This document shows, in pieces, positions 8,116-18,039 of a stretch of DNA of 64,000 bases. Under the pieces are notes generated by a model. That model was given only the letters and a program-made list of their open reading frames with translations, was not told where the DNA came from and did no database searches. The position numbers were made by a program, and so were the translations under genes. Source of the stretch: Herbaspirillum chlorophenolicum. GTDB lineage: Bacteria > Pseudomonadota > Gammaproteobacteria > Burkholderiales > Burkholderiaceae_D. The stretch's first letter is position 1. Every line of letters begins with the position of its first letter. The DNA is taken from positions 1-64,000 of the forward strand of contig NZ_LFLT01000021.1 in NCBI RefSeq assembly GCF_001189955.1, written 5' to 3'.

Positions 8116-8769
8116 AGCACGCCGCGTCCGGGAGAAATTTCGCTGGCCCATCACGGGGTGCTGTTCCTCGACGAATTGCCTGAATACAACAGGCATGTGC
8201 TGGAAGTCTTGCGCGAGCCGATGGAGTCGGGATGCATCACCATCTCCCGTGCCGCGCGCCAGGCTGAGTTTCCGGCGCGCTTTCAACTGCTGGCGGCGAT
8301 GAACCCTTGTCCGTGCGGCTATTTCGGCCATGAGAGCGGCAAATGCCGCTGCTCGCCCGATGCCATCACGCGCTACCAGGGCCGCCTGTCCGGTCCGCTG
8401 CTCGACCGCATCGATCTGCAAGTATTGGTCGGCGCCTTGCCTGCGCACGAGCTCGCGGCCGCAACGGCAGGAGAAACCTCCAAGGCCATTGCCGCGCGTA
8501 CCGCATTGGCCTTGAACCTGCAGCAACAGCGCCAATGCAAACCCAACAGCCGGCTCGCCCCCCAGGAAATCGACCTGCACTGCCGCCCGGACCAAGCCGG
8601 CGACGAACTGCTATACGCTGCCATGGCCAGGCTGAACTGGTCTGCCCGCGCCTATCACCGCGTGCTCAAGGTGGCCCGCACTATCGCCGACCTGGCCGGA
8701 GCGGCGCAGGTGCTGCAGCCGCACATTGCGGAAGCCATCCAATATCGGCGTGCGCTACGCAATAACTAA
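8111..8769 (+). pseudogene. comM: comM (YifB, Mg-chelatase-like ATPase), 3' fragment cut by the transposon
   Basis: About 219 C-terminal codons of a protein normally near 505 aa. Similarity begins in the GGGSxPRPGEISLAH motif, where the sequence is in frame from 8111. It continues through the Walker B-like VLFLDELPEY, the cysteine cluster NPCPCGYFGHESGKCRC, the sensor stretch GRLSGPLLDRIDLQV and the C-terminal LKVARTIADLAG region. The Walker A lies in the missing 5' part. ComM is a hexameric helicase that speeds branch migration of incoming DNA during natural transformation. Transposon sequence supplies an upstream ATG in frame (8044), so a fusion peptide could be made, but it would lack the P-loop. 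Confidence 0.9.
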
Positions 8770-8992
8770 GCCGTTTCCCGGTTGCAACACAGCAAACATA
8801 CTGCATCCCAGCAATTTCCCCGTCTTCCCGCCCATTAAAAAGTGGGGAAAAAACGCCCCTTATTCCCCGCTTAGAATCGCTCAGATAGCCCCGATACTCA
8901 TCAGGATCTGGAGGGGATGCGCCGCTCTGTGGGGAGACGGCATCTCACGCCTTCGCCAAGTTTGGATCGACCGATCGTAAAGGGGGAAGCAC

Positions 8993-10792
8993 ATGTTCAA
9001 GTCCATCAAGACGCGTATCATGTTTTTCAGTATCGCCTTGCTGGTAGCCAGCCTGGCAGTAGTAGGCGCGGTGTCGTTCTTCATCATCAAAATCGACAAT
9101 GACCGCACCGTCGACCGCAATGCGCATGCCGTGACAGACGGCTTTGCTTCCGCCATCAACGAATGGGTCGCCTCCAAGGCCGCGATGACCGCAGCAGCAG
9201 CCGACGGCGTGCTCAATGCCGATCCGGTATTTGTCATCCAGCAATTGCAAAAAAGCGGCGGCTTCTATGTCACCACCTTCGGCAAGGAAGACAAGACTGC
9301 CTTCACCTCCAGCGCCGATGGCCTGCCGCCCGGCTACGATCCAACCCAGCGCGCGTGGTATCTGCAGTCGGTGAAAGCCGGCAAGCCGGTCGTGACCAAA
9401 CCCTATACCGATGTGGCGACCAAGAAACCGATGGTGTCCTTCACCGCCCAGGTGAAAAAGGATGGCGCCATGGTCGGGGTGGTCGCGGCGGCGGTGTTCC
9501 TGGACGGCGTGAGCGAAGTGGTGCGCTCGATCCACCCGACCCCGGCCAGCTTCGCCTTTCTGGTTGACCGTGACGGCCTGATGCTGGCGCACCCCGAGGC
9601 GCAATGGGTCAACAAGCCGGCCAAGGAATGGAACCCCGAGCTGACCACCGAAAGGCTTAACGCCATTTCAGGCGAAGACAAGTCGATCAAGATGCAATTG
9701 AACGGCGCCACCAAGCTGGTGCGCCCGGTACCGATCAAGGGCACCGAATGGACCCTGATCCTGGCCATGGATGAAGCCGACGCCAACGCCGGCATGCGCA
9801 ACGCCATGCAATCGGCGATCGTGGCGCTGCTGATTGTGGCGCTGGCGGCGGCAGCCATCATGAGCGTGCTCACCACCGCCGTATTCAAACGCCTGTCGCG
9901 GGTACGCAATGCCATGGACAGCGTCGCCTCGGGCAATGGCGACCTGACCATGCGCCTGCCGGAAGACGGCGCCGATGAAGTGACCCAGATCTCGCACTCG
10001 TTCAACCAGTTCGTCACCAAGATCACGACCATCCTGCTGGACATCCGCAACAGCAGCGATACCGTCAAGGTGTCTTCGGCCGAGATCGCTACCGGCAACC
10101 AGGACTTGTCGGCGCGCACCGAGCAACAAGCCGGCGCACTGGAGGAGACGGCCTCGGCGATGGAACAGCTCACCTCCACCGTCAAGCAGAATTCCGACAA
10201 CGCGCGGCGCGCCAACGAGCTGGCGGCAACCGCCTCCAATATCGCCACCCAGGGCGGGGAAGTGGTGGGCAACGTGGTGGCGACCATGGATGCCATCAAC
10301 GCCTCTTCGCAAAAGATCGCGGACATCATCGGCGTCATCGACGGCATCGCCTTCCAGACCAATATCCTGGCGCTCAATGCGGCCGTGGAAGCGGCGCGTG
10401 CCGGCGAGCAGGGGCGCGGTTTCGCCGTCGTGGCATCGGAAGTGCGCAGCCTGGCCCAGCGCAGCGCCCAGGCCGCCAAGGAGATCAAGGACCTGATCGA
10501 CACCTCGGTCGCCAAGGTAGCCGACGGCGGCGTACTGGTGGCCAAGGCCGGCCAGACCATGACCGAGATCGTCAGCAGCATCCGCAGCGTCAACACCATC
10601 GTCGGCGAAATCGCCAATGCCAGCATCGAGCAAAGCGCCGGCATCGACGAAGTCAACCTGGCCATCACCCACATCGACGAAGGCACACAGCAAAATGCCG
10701 CCCTCGTGGAACAGGCGGCGGCGGCAGCGCAATCGCTGCAAGACGAGGCCTCGCGCCTGGCCACCATCGTCGGCGGCTTCAAGATGCACTGA
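8993..10792 (+). CDS. Methyl-accepting chemotaxis protein with dCache sensor (amino-acid type)
   Basis: 599 residues: TM1 about 10-32, a periplasmic double-Cache domain 33-270, TM2 about 272-294, HAMP 296-348, then the coiled signalling hairpin with the conserved tip [34 protein letters not shown] split by the turn near residue 470. Tyr115, Arg120, Trp122, Tyr123, Tyr138, Asp140 and Asp171 match the ligand motif of amino-acid-sensing dCache_1 domains (YxxxxRxWY, then YxD, then a late Asp). Binding of amino acids is inferred from that motif. There is no C-terminal CheR-docking pentapeptide. A purine-rich AAAGGGGGAAG site precedes the ATG. The gene is monocistronic; a hairpin follows it. Confidence 0.93.
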   Translation: MFKSIKTRIMFFSIALLVASLAVVGAVSFFIIKIDNDRTVDRNAHAVTDGFASAINEWVASKAAMTAAAADGVLNADPVFVIQQLQKSGGFYVTTFGKEDKTAFTSSADGLPPGYDPTQRAWYLQSVKAGKPVVTKPYTDVATKKPMVSFTAQVKKDGAMVGVVAAAVFLDGVSEVVRSIHPTPASFAFLVDRDGLMLAHPEAQWVNKPAKEWNPELTTERLNAISGEDKSIKMQLNGATKLVRPVPIKGTEWTLILAMDEADANAGMRNAMQSAIVALLIVALAAAAIMSVLTTAVFKRLSRVRNAMDSVASGNGDLTMRLPEDGADEVTQISHSFNQFVTKITTILLDIRNSSDTVKVSSAEIATGNQDLSARTEQQAGALEETASAMEQLTSTVKQNSDNARRANELAATASNIATQGGEVVGNVVATMDAINASSQKIADIIGVIDGIAFQTNILALNAAVEAARAGEQGRGFAVVASEVRSLAQRSAQAAKEIKDLIDTSVAKVADGGVLVAKAGQTMTEIVSSIRSVNTIVGEIANASIEQSAGIDEVNLAITHIDEGTQQNAALVEQAAAAAQSLQDEASRLATIVGGFKMH

Positions 10793-10811
10793 AACCACAA
10801 TCCATGCACAA

Positions 10812-10833
10812 GGGGCAACCGCAAGGTTGCCCC
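10812..10833. terminator. Hairpin between convergent MCP and OPT genes
   Basis: A perfect 9-bp GC-rich stem with a GCAA tetraloop. It lacks a clear T run on either strand, but its position between two convergent genes suggests it ends one or both transcripts. Confidence 0.5.
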
Positions 10834-10845
10834 GGCCCCCGCCGA

Positions 10846-12852
10846 TCAGCGCGCCGGCAACACGCGCCGCGCCACCGACCACAGTATCAGCAGGAAGGCC
10901 AGCAGCCCGAGCCACTGCCCGATGCCGTCGAAAGCGCCCGCCGCCAATGCCAGCGGCGCATCCTTGCCGGTGAAGCCGATCACCGCCGCCAGCAGCACGC
11001 CTACCAGGCTCTCGCCCACAATCAGCCCCGACGCCACCAGGATGCCGCGCTGGCGCGGCCTTTCCGCATAGTCGTCAAATTCCTTGCCAACCACGGCGGC
11101 GCGCTTGCGCAAGCGTCCATCGATCAGCCATCCCAGCACCGCACCGAAAAACAGCGCCATGCTCACCGTCGGCGGCAGGTAGATGCCGATGCCGACCGCC
11201 AATACCGGCAGGCGCGCCACGCCGCCACGGCGTGCCAGCAGCCAATCCACCACGATCAGCACGATGCCCAGCGCCACCCCGATCACCAGCATGGTCCAGT
11301 TCAATTCACGGGTGAAGATGCCGGTGGCGATGGCCGTCATCAGCGTGGCCTGCGGCGCAGCCAAGGCCTGCGCTGCGTCCATGCCTTCGCGCGGCAGCGC
11401 GCCGGTGAAACCGTAGGCGTTGTAGAGCAGGTTCAATACCGGCGGGATGATGGCCGCACCCACTGCGCAACCGACCAGCAGCGCCACCTGCTGGCGCCAG
11501 GGAGTGGCGCCGACCAGTTGGCCGGTCTTGAGGTCCTGCAGGTTGTCGTTGGCGATCGCAGCTACCGCGATGATGGCGGCGGTGACGAACAGTGCGATGG
11601 CAATCGCCAGCTTGCTGCCCTGCGGCGTGGCCAGCAATGAGTCGACCGCCCCCGACGCCAGCAGCAGCAGGGACACCAGGATCACCGCGATAATGCCGAT
11701 GCCGGAAATCGGGCTGGATGACGACCCGATCAGGCCCGCCATGTAGCCGCACGCCGCCGCCACCAGGAAACCGAAGATGAAGGCAAATACCACGGCATAC
11801 ACGATCAGCCCGACGAACAGCGCGGATGACACCGGCGCATCCGACAGGAACGAGGCGAACACCACCGCCAGCAGGGCAATCATGGCCAGGCTGATGGCGA
11901 TGATCCAGGCCGGCGGCATGTCCCGGTCGGTCCGTTCGCCGCTGCCCTGCTGGCGCCGCGACAGGGTCGACAGCGACACCTTCACGCCGTCCACCATCGG
12001 CTTGAACAGCGTCGCCAGCGTCCATACCGCCGCCACGCCGATCATGCCGGCGCCCATGAAACGCACTTGGCTGCTCCAGATGCCGTTGGCGAAAGCGGAC
12101 AAAGCCGTGCCGGCGTCGCGCGGCGTGACTGCGGTCAGGTAAGGCACGGCGATGCCCCATGCGATCACCAGGCCGATCAGAATAGCGACACCGGAGACGA
12201 TGCCGATCATGTAACCCGCTCCCACCAGCGCCAGCGAAAATCCCACCGGCAAACGCAGCACCGATGCGCCGGCCGAAAACCACAGGTTCATGTTCTCGGC
12301 AAATACCCTGAAACCGCTGGCCGCCAGGCTGAAACCCGCCGACAGCGCGCCGCCGAACAGGATATCGCGCAGGCCGCGCCGGGTTTCCTCGCCGCCATCG
12401 GCATCGGCACTGCCCACGCGCAGGATCTCGGCTGCCGCCACGCCTTCGGGGTAAGGCAAATCGCCTTGCACCACCATCACGCGACGCAGCGGGATCGAAA
12501 ACATCACGCCCAGCATGCCGCCGGCGGCGCAGATCCCCAGCGTCTGCCAGAACGGGAAGCCATGCCAGTGTCCCATCATCACCAGTCCAGGCAGGATGAA
12601 GATGATGGCGGAAAGCGTGCCCGCGGCCGATGCCTGGGTTTGCACCATATTGTTTTCAAGGATGTTGGCGCCGCTGAAAAGGCGCAGCACCGCCATCGAG
12701 ATCACTGCCGCGGGGATCGCCGAAGAAAAGGTCAACCCGACCTTGAGCCCGAGATAGACGTTCGATGCCGTGAACACCACCGTGATCAGGGCCCCCAGCA
12801 CCATGCCGCGCAAGGTCAGTTCGGGCAGGCCAGTTCCATTGTCATGAGACAT
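10846..12852 (-). CDS. OPT-family oligopeptide transporter
   Basis: 668 residues from the ATG at 12852, which has an AAAGGA site; the frame extends 36 codons upstream without a ribosome site. It has about 15 hydrophobic segments. N-terminal LTLRGMVLGALITVVFTASNVYLG is the typical start of the bacterial OPT branch, and the FSSAIPAAVISMAVLR and GDLPYPEGVAAAEILR motifs follow. OPT proteins are proton-coupled importers of peptides or metal chelates; bacterial substrates are mostly unproven. It stands alone, convergent with the MCP gene. Its length is normal. Confidence 0.9.
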   Translation of the reverse strand: MSHDNGTGLPELTLRGMVLGALITVVFTASNVYLGLKVGLTFSSAIPAAVISMAVLRLFSGANILENNMVQTQASAAGTLSAIIFILPGLVMMGHWHGFPFWQTLGICAAGGMLGVMFSIPLRRVMVVQGDLPYPEGVAAAEILRVGSADADGGEETRRGLRDILFGGALSAGFSLAASGFRVFAENMNLWFSAGASVLRLPVGFSLALVGAGYMIGIVSGVAILIGLVIAWGIAVPYLTAVTPRDAGTALSAFANGIWSSQVRFMGAGMIGVAAVWTLATLFKPMVDGVKVSLSTLSRRQQGSGERTDRDMPPAWIIAISLAMIALLAVVFASFLSDAPVSSALFVGLIVYAVVFAFIFGFLVAAACGYMAGLIGSSSSPISGIGIIAVILVSLLLLASGAVDSLLATPQGSKLAIAIALFVTAAIIAVAAIANDNLQDLKTGQLVGATPWRQQVALLVGCAVGAAIIPPVLNLLYNAYGFTGALPREGMDAAQALAAPQATLMTAIATGIFTRELNWTMLVIGVALGIVLIVVDWLLARRGGVARLPVLAVGIGIYLPPTVSMALFFGAVLGWLIDGRLRKRAAVVGKEFDDYAERPRQRGILVASGLIVGESLVGVLLAAVIGFTGKDAPLALAAGAFDGIGQWLGLLAFLLILWSVARRVLPAR

Positions 12853-13030
12853 GTCGCGATCCTTTATCGATGTGAATCGATTCTTATACCGCAAGAATCG
12901 ACCTATCACTGTCAGACAAAATCCGATTTTTTCATGGTGATGCCATGCCTTCCCCGACACCCACCGGAACCACGCTGGAGTTTTGCTATGATCCCCTGTT
13001 CCGGTCCCGCGGCCACAACTTCATACAACC

Positions 13031-13459
13031 ATGCGCAGATTCCACATCGCTCAGCGCGCCGGCGCGCTGCTTGCCTTCTCGCTGCTCGCCCTGCCTGCCC
13101 TGGCGCAGGACGACACCAGCAAAGCACTCAATCCCTATTCTTCCGATGTCAAGAAGGCATTGGCGCCGTTGCCGGGAGAGAATCCACGCCCCGGCCTGGA
13201 CACCAATGGCAACGAAAACGCCGCCTGCCGCGAATTGCGCCTGAAGATCGAACGCGCACGCAGTACCCCGCCGCCACAATACGACGTTTATCCCGAAGCG
13301 CCGCTGCGCGATGGCCGGCGCGACTCCAATTCTGTACCGCTCCCGATCCCGGGCAGCGTCACCGCCTCCACCTCGCGCGGTACCTTCCTCAAGCCCGGCG
13401 GCAATGACTATGGCCAGCTCGGCCAACTGGAAACGCGCTATATCAACGAATGCCGCTGA
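13031..13459 (+). CDS. Exported hypothetical protein
   Basis: 142 residues beginning with a clear Sec signal peptide (RR, a hydrophobic core to about residue 22, and an ALA-Q cleavage site near 25). The mature part is small, proline-rich and mostly disordered in look, with two cysteines, one near the middle and one at the penultimate position. No domain is recognised. Its stop overlaps the start of the following lipoprotein gene (TGATG), so the two form a coupled envelope pair. Confidence 0.75.
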   Translation: MRRFHIAQRAGALLAFSLLALPALAQDDTSKALNPYSSDVKKALAPLPGENPRPGLDTNGNENAACRELRLKIERARSTPPPQYDVYPEAPLRDGRRDSNSVPLPIPGSVTASTSRGTFLKPGGNDYGQLGQLETRYINECR

Positions 13460-13986
13460 TGAACCAACTGCGCCACACAATTCTCCTGCCGGTATTGGCA
13501 ACCCTGACGCTGGGCGCCTGCTCGCCCAAATACAACTGGCGTGAAAGCAGCGACAACGGCGCGCACTTCGTGGTGCTGCTGCCCGGCAAACCCACCAGCG
13601 CGACGCGTACGGTCGACCTCGACGGCCCCAAGGTCGAGATGAGCATGATCGCTACCGAAATCGACGGCACCACTTTCGCGGTCGGCACGGCCGAGCTGGC
13701 CGACAATGCCGCCGCCAGCCGCGCGCTGGACGCGATGGGCACGGCCCTGCTCAACAACATCGGCGGCAAGGCCATCGACAGGGCACCTCTGCCGGGCAAG
13801 ACCGAGGGCTTCTCCCGCACATTGGAGTTGGATGCGCAAGGCATGGCACGCGGCCGCCCGCTACGGCTGGTGGCGCGGCTGGCCTCGAAAGACAGGCGCA
13901 TCTATCAGGTGTTGATCCTGGGCGACCAGCATGCCGTCACTGAAGAGAATATCGAAACCTTTTTCTCTTCTTTCAAACCAATATGA
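13459..13986 (+). CDS. Lipoprotein of unknown function
   Basis: 175 residues from the ATG at 13459 that overlaps the upstream stop; an ATG three codons earlier lies inside the previous gene. The N-terminus ends in a lipobox, LTLGAC, near residue 20, so the mature protein is lipid-anchored. The rest is one alpha/beta domain containing FVVLLPGKPTSATRTVDLDG and a C-terminal ENIETFFSSFKP, resembling small periplasmic proteins that follow a PGKP-type motif. No enzyme motif is seen. It is probably co-expressed with the exported protein upstream. Confidence 0.75.
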   Translation: MNQLRHTILLPVLATLTLGACSPKYNWRESSDNGAHFVVLLPGKPTSATRTVDLDGPKVEMSMIATEIDGTTFAVGTAELADNAAASRALDAMGTALLNNIGGKAIDRAPLPGKTEGFSRTLELDAQGMARGRPLRLVARLASKDRRIYQVLILGDQHAVTEENIETFFSSFKPI

Positions 13987-14242
13987 CGCACAACGACGTG
14001 TATCCTGCCAGCCGGGCAAGTATGCGTAATGCCTCCCGATCCGGATGAAGGTGGCCACAAAGTGTTACGAACTATTTCAGCCCCTACGTTCGGATGACAA
14101 AGGCCCAAACTGGGTAGTATTCTAGGAACTGATCCGGACGGCGACATTGTCCGCAGCCCATTTCCCGATGGCCCGGCGCGGCCTGACAGCGCGCTTGGCC
14201 ACATTGACAAAATCGTTTTAAATCAAAGACTTCAGAGGAAAT

Positions 14243-14587
14243 ATGCTGATCACATTCAAATCAAAAGCGGCCGCCGATGTAGTGATGTACGAGTCGCATG
14301 CCAAACCCATCCTGGACATGCTGCACAAGGACGTCGCCCGCGGCGTGATCACGGCAGCCGAATCCGGCGACGCCATCGCCCTGCTGGAAAGGCAAATCAC
14401 CGCCAGCAAGGCGCATGAAGCGGTCGAAATGCTGGAGCGCGACATCAACGCCCATCACAACGCCAATACCGACGACCACAATCACGAAAAGATCGAGCCG
14501 GTGAGCTTCTCGGCGCGCGCCTACCCGCTGCTGGACATGCTGCGCGAAGCCAAGAAGGGCGATTACGACATCCTGTGGGGCGTCTGA
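14243..14587 (+). CDS. DUF1840 family protein
   Basis: 114 residues. The opening MLITFKSKAAADVVMYESHAKPIL and the later PLLDMLREA are the hallmark of DUF1840, a small soluble family common in Burkholderiales with no assigned function. A histidine- and asparagine-rich linker (residues 73-82) joins two similar helical halves. The start has a GAGGAAAT site. The gene is alone between a 256-base upstream gap, in which I see no gene, and a terminator. Confidence 0.88.
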   Translation: MLITFKSKAAADVVMYESHAKPILDMLHKDVARGVITAAESGDAIALLERQITASKAHEAVEMLERDINAHHNANTDDHNHEKIEPVSFSARAYPLLDMLREAKKGDYDILWGV

Positions 14588-14635
14588 GCTTTCCGTCTTG
14601 AGCGACGATGCGCCGACGGTTTCGCCGGCGCAAAA

Positions 14636-14675
14636 ACAAACGGCTGCCGCAGTCATCCACTGCGACAGCCGTTTT
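14636..14675. terminator. Bidirectional terminator between DUF1840 and the MFS gene
   Basis: Arms 14638-14653 and 14659-14675 pair over about 15 bp with one mismatch. An A-rich stretch precedes and TTTT follows, so it can act on both strands for the convergent genes. Confidence 0.75.
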
Positions 14676-14704
14676 GCATTTGGAACCGGGATTTCCCGCC
14701 GGCT

Positions 14705-15910
14705 TTATTTCCGCCCGCGCAATTCGGTGAGGTAATACAGCAGCGCCACAAACGGGAAGGCAAACCCCATCCAGGCCACGCCGGTCCAGCCGGTTTGCGC
14801 ATACATCCAGCCGCCCAGTGCGGAACCAACCGCGCCGCCGGCGAAGAAGGTAGCCATGAACAAGCCGTTCAGCCGGCTGCGGATCTCGCCGCCAAGCGCA
14901 TAGATGGCGCGCTGGCTCAGGACCAGATTGGCCGATACCGCAAAGTCCAGCAGGATCGCCGCCAGCAGCAACATGGCCAGCGAAAAATCGCGTCCGCCAT
15001 GCATCAGGAGCGGCAGCAAAAAAGACAGCGCCCCGCACAGCAAGGCCACGCCAGTGGCCGGACGGCTCCAGCCGCGGTCGGCCATGCGCCCGGCAACCGG
15101 TGCGGCGATCACGCCAATCACGCCGGCGAAGGCGAACAGGGCGATGCCCTTTTGCGACATGCCGAATTCAGGGCTGGCCAGCCACAATGGCGAAGCGGTC
15201 CAGAACAGGCTGAACGATGCGAACAGCATGGCATGGTAGAGGGCGCGGCGGCGCAATATCGGCGTTGTCTTCACCAGCGTCCACATCGAACCCAGCAGGG
15301 CGCCGTAGTGCATGCCGGCAGGCGGGCGGCGCTGCGGCAGGTAGCGCGACAGCACCACGGTCAGCATGGCCACCAGGGCTGCCGACAGGCCAAAGATGGT
15401 ATGCCATCCGAACAAGTCGGCCACCAGGCTGGCCAATGGGCGGGCCAGCAAAATACCGAGCAACAAGCCGCTCATGACACTGCCCACCGCACGCCCGCGG
15501 GTATGCGGCAGCGAGAAGTGGGCCGCATAGGGCACCAGCACCTGGGCGCCCACCGACGACAAGCCGATGACCAGCACCGACACCAGCAACTGCGTGGCGC
15601 TCTGCGCGAAGGCCGCTCCCACCAAACCAAGGCAGGTCGCCACCAGCCCGGTCAGAACCAGCTTGCGGTTCTCGAACAGGTCGCCCATCGGTACGATGAA
15701 CAGCAGGCCCAGGCCGTATCCGATCTGCGTCAGCGTCACGATCAGGCCGGCAGCGGCGGGCGAGATCCCGGTCGCGCGGCTGATCGGGCCGATCAGCGGC
15801 TGGGCGTAATAAAGGTTGGCGACGATGATGCCGCAGGCGGCGGCCAGCAGTATCACCATCCAGCGGGGAATATCCTGTTGCGGCGCGGTATCTGCCGTGG
15901 CGGCTTGCAT
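14705..15910 (-). CDS. MFS transporter (YgaY/sugar-efflux type)
   Basis: 401 residues from the ATG at 15910 with an AAGGA site; the frame is open 79 codons further upstream but that part is not protein-like. Twelve hydrophobic segments are visible. The first contains IIVANLYYAQPLIGPI, a mark of a drug or sugar efflux MFS branch, and the loop 2-3 motif is GDLFENRKLV. It is likely an inner-membrane proton-driven exporter; the substrate is unknown. It diverges from the LysE-family gene with about 157 bases between starts. A related MFS gene sits at 44837-46063. Confidence 0.85.
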   Translation of the reverse strand: MQAATADTAPQQDIPRWMVILLAAACGIIVANLYYAQPLIGPISRATGISPAAAGLIVTLTQIGYGLGLLFIVPMGDLFENRKLVLTGLVATCLGLVGAAFAQSATQLLVSVLVIGLSSVGAQVLVPYAAHFSLPHTRGRAVGSVMSGLLLGILLARPLASLVADLFGWHTIFGLSAALVAMLTVVLSRYLPQRRPPAGMHYGALLGSMWTLVKTTPILRRRALYHAMLFASFSLFWTASPLWLASPEFGMSQKGIALFAFAGVIGVIAAPVAGRMADRGWSRPATGVALLCGALSFLLPLLMHGGRDFSLAMLLLAAILLDFAVSANLVLSQRAIYALGGEIRSRLNGLFMATFFAGGAVGSALGGWMYAQTGWTGVAWMGFAFPFVALLYYLTELRGRK

Positions 15911-16067
15911 ATTGTCTGATTTCCTTGGCGTGTGGCGTCCGGGTTTCCGGGAGGCAGCCACTTTAGCGGAACTCGTACATTCCTGCCGGAGAGATCCCGA
16001 ACGGTTCTCACGCTTGCCGCCACCGCACCCGCTACAATGCAGGTCTTCCGAATCCCGCCTGCCCGCC

Positions 16068-16706
16068 ATGAATGCACTCGGCATCACCGACTTCAGCCTG
16101 TTCTGCCTGGCCGTTTTCCTGCTGAACCTGACGCCTGGGCCCGACACCGCCTACATCATCGGCCGCAGCGTGGCGCAGGGCCGCGCCGCCGGAGTAGTGT
16201 CGGCGCTGGGGATCTCTTTCGGCTGCTGCTTTCACACGCTGGCCTCGGCATTCGGCCTGTCGGCGCTGCTGGCGGCCTCCGCCACCGCTTTCCTGGCGAT
16301 CAAGCTGGCCGGCGGCCTTTACCTGATCTACCTCGGCATCAGACTGGTCTGGCAAAAAGAGACGGCCGGCAACACCAGTGTGCCGCGTCCGGCGCCGCTG
16401 TCCCTGCCCGCCGTTTTCTGGCAGGCCACCCTGACCAATGTGACCAATCCCAAGGTCATCCTGTTTTTCCTGTCCTTTTTCCCGCAATTCGTGGCCCGCG
16501 ATGCGCCGCGCCAGGCACTGGCCTTCCTGGTGCTGGGCATGGCGTTCATCACGCTGTCCACGCTATGGAATAGCTTCACCGCGCTGGTCGCTGGTACACT
16601 GGCGGCCCGCGCCGGCCGCCGGCCACAGTTCAAACGCTGGGCCGAACGTATCGTCGGTAGCGCTTTCGTGGCCTTGGGCATCCGCCTGGCCCTCAGCAAG
16701 AGTTGA
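16068..16706 (+). CDS. LysE/RhtB-family amino-acid exporter
   Basis: 212 residues from the ATG at 16068. The family signature TPGPDTAYIIGRS lies at residues 19-31, with six hydrophobic segments and the NPKVILFFLSFFPQF motif. Members export amino acids such as homoserine, threonine or lysine. The stop is one base before the GTG start of rsmB, so it may lead the rsmB transcript. Length is normal. Confidence 0.9.
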   Translation: MNALGITDFSLFCLAVFLLNLTPGPDTAYIIGRSVAQGRAAGVVSALGISFGCCFHTLASAFGLSALLAASATAFLAIKLAGGLYLIYLGIRLVWQKETAGNTSVPRPAPLSLPAVFWQATLTNVTNPKVILFFLSFFPQFVARDAPRQALAFLVLGMAFITLSTLWNSFTALVAGTLAARAGRRPQFKRWAERIVGSAFVALGIRLALSKS

Positions 16707-16707
16707 C

Positions 16708-18039
16708 GTGATCCAAATTTCCCTTATTTCCCCGTCGGCCAAGGCCGATTCGCTGGCTTACCAGTTGGCCTACGCCGCCCAGGCAGTCGCCGGCGTGCGT
16801 GCCGGCACCGCGCTGCCGCAGGCGCTGGCCCAGATTTTTGCCCGCATCGACAAGCAGCCGCAGGCGCGCGGCGCGATCCAGGACATCAGCTACCGCGCCA
16901 TGCGCCGCCTCGGCATCAGCGATGCCCTGCTGGCGCTGCTGGCCAACAAGCCGCCGCAGCCAGAGGTATTGCGTGGCCTGCTCGATTGCGCGCTGGCGCT
17001 GCTGGTGGATGAAGACGAGGCCGGCTACGACAGCTTCACCGTGGTCGACCAGGCGGTCGAAGCGGCAGCCATCAGCCCGGACATGAGCTTCGCCAAGGGC
17101 GTAGTCAACGCCATCCTGCGCCGCTTCCTGCGCGAGCGTGCGAACCTGATGCCGCTGGCCGTCAAGACCCCGCCCGGCACCTGGAATTACCCGACCTGGT
17201 GGATCGACCGCATGAAAGCTGCCTATCCCGAGGACTGGCAGCGCATCCTGCATACCGGCAACCAGGCGCCGCCGCTGACGCTGCGCGTGAACCGCCGCCA
17301 ATCCACGGTTGAACAATATCTCGCGTCGCTGGCCGCGGCCGGCATGCCCGGCCGTCAGGTCGGCCCATCGGCAGTGCGCCTGGACAAGCCGGTGCCGGTA
17401 CAACAGATCCCCGGCTTCGCCGAGGGCGTGGTGTCGGTGCAGGATGCCGCTGCTCAGCTGGCTGCGCCACTGCTGGAAGTGGCCGACGGCATGCGCGTGC
17501 TGGACGCCTGCGCCGCCCCCGGCGGCAAGACCGGCCATCTGCTGGAGCTGGCCGACATCGAACTGGAAGCGCTGGACCACGATCCGCGCCGCCTGACTCG
17601 CATTGATGAGAACCTGCAACGCCTGGGCCTGCGCGCCAAGCTCATCGCCGGCGACGCCCGCCAGGGCGCACAAGGCGGCGGCTGGTGGGATGGCCGGCCT
17701 TTCGACCGCATCCTGGCCGACGTGCCTTGCACCGCCTCGGGCATCGTACGGCGCCACCCCGATATCCGCTGGCTGCGCCGCAAGACCGACACCGCACAGC
17801 TTGCAACACTTTCTGCGCAAATTTTAGACAACCTTTGGCAGATGCTTGGGCCGGATGGTAAATTGCTGCTCGTAACATGCTCGCTGTGGCCGCAAGAATC
17901 GGAGCAGCAGGCACTTGCCTTCGCGCAAAGAAACAATGCCATACGACTGCCAGCCCCAGGCCAACTGTTGCCGACTGCCAGCGCAGAAACCGACCACGAT
18001 GGCCTGTTTTACGCGCTGTTCCAAAAAACTGGTGCATGA
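16708..18039 (+). CDS. rsmB: 16S rRNA m5C967 methyltransferase RsmB
   Basis: 443 residues from a GTG at 16708. The N-terminal helical domain (about 1-150) is the NusB-like RNA-binding part. The catalytic domain has DACAAPGGKTGH (near 267-278) for S-adenosylmethionine and two cysteines, PCTASG (near 340) and TCSL (near 390), which release and attack the cytosine. It methylates C967 in helix 31 of 16S rRNA. An alternative longer frame overlapping lysE is rejected because the protein begins like RsmB only after 16708. Its stop overlaps the next start (ATGA). Confidence 0.93.
   Translation: MIQISLISPSAKADSLAYQLAYAAQAVAGVRAGTALPQALAQIFARIDKQPQARGAIQDISYRAMRRLGISDALLALLANKPPQPEVLRGLLDCALALLVDEDEAGYDSFTVVDQAVEAAAISPDMSFAKGVVNAILRRFLRERANLMPLAVKTPPGTWNYPTWWIDRMKAAYPEDWQRILHTGNQAPPLTLRVNRRQSTVEQYLASLAAAGMPGRQVGPSAVRLDKPVPVQQIPGFAEGVVSVQDAAAQLAAPLLEVADGMRVLDACAAPGGKTGHLLELADIELEALDHDPRRLTRIDENLQRLGLRAKLIAGDARQGAQGGGWWDGRPFDRILADVPCTASGIVRRHPDIRWLRRKTDTAQLATLSAQILDNLWQMLGPDGKLLLVTCSLWPQESEQQALAFAQRNNAIRLPAPGQLLPTASAETDHDGLFYALFQKTGA

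Noticed and set aside
9403..10915. Two long minus-strand frames across the first MCP gene
   Set aside because: Both overlap the MCP signalling domain and have no protein-like pattern.
16501..16707. An upstream extension of rsmB into the lysE gene
   Set aside because: The 69 extra codons are lysE read in another frame; RsmB similarity begins at the GTG at 16708.
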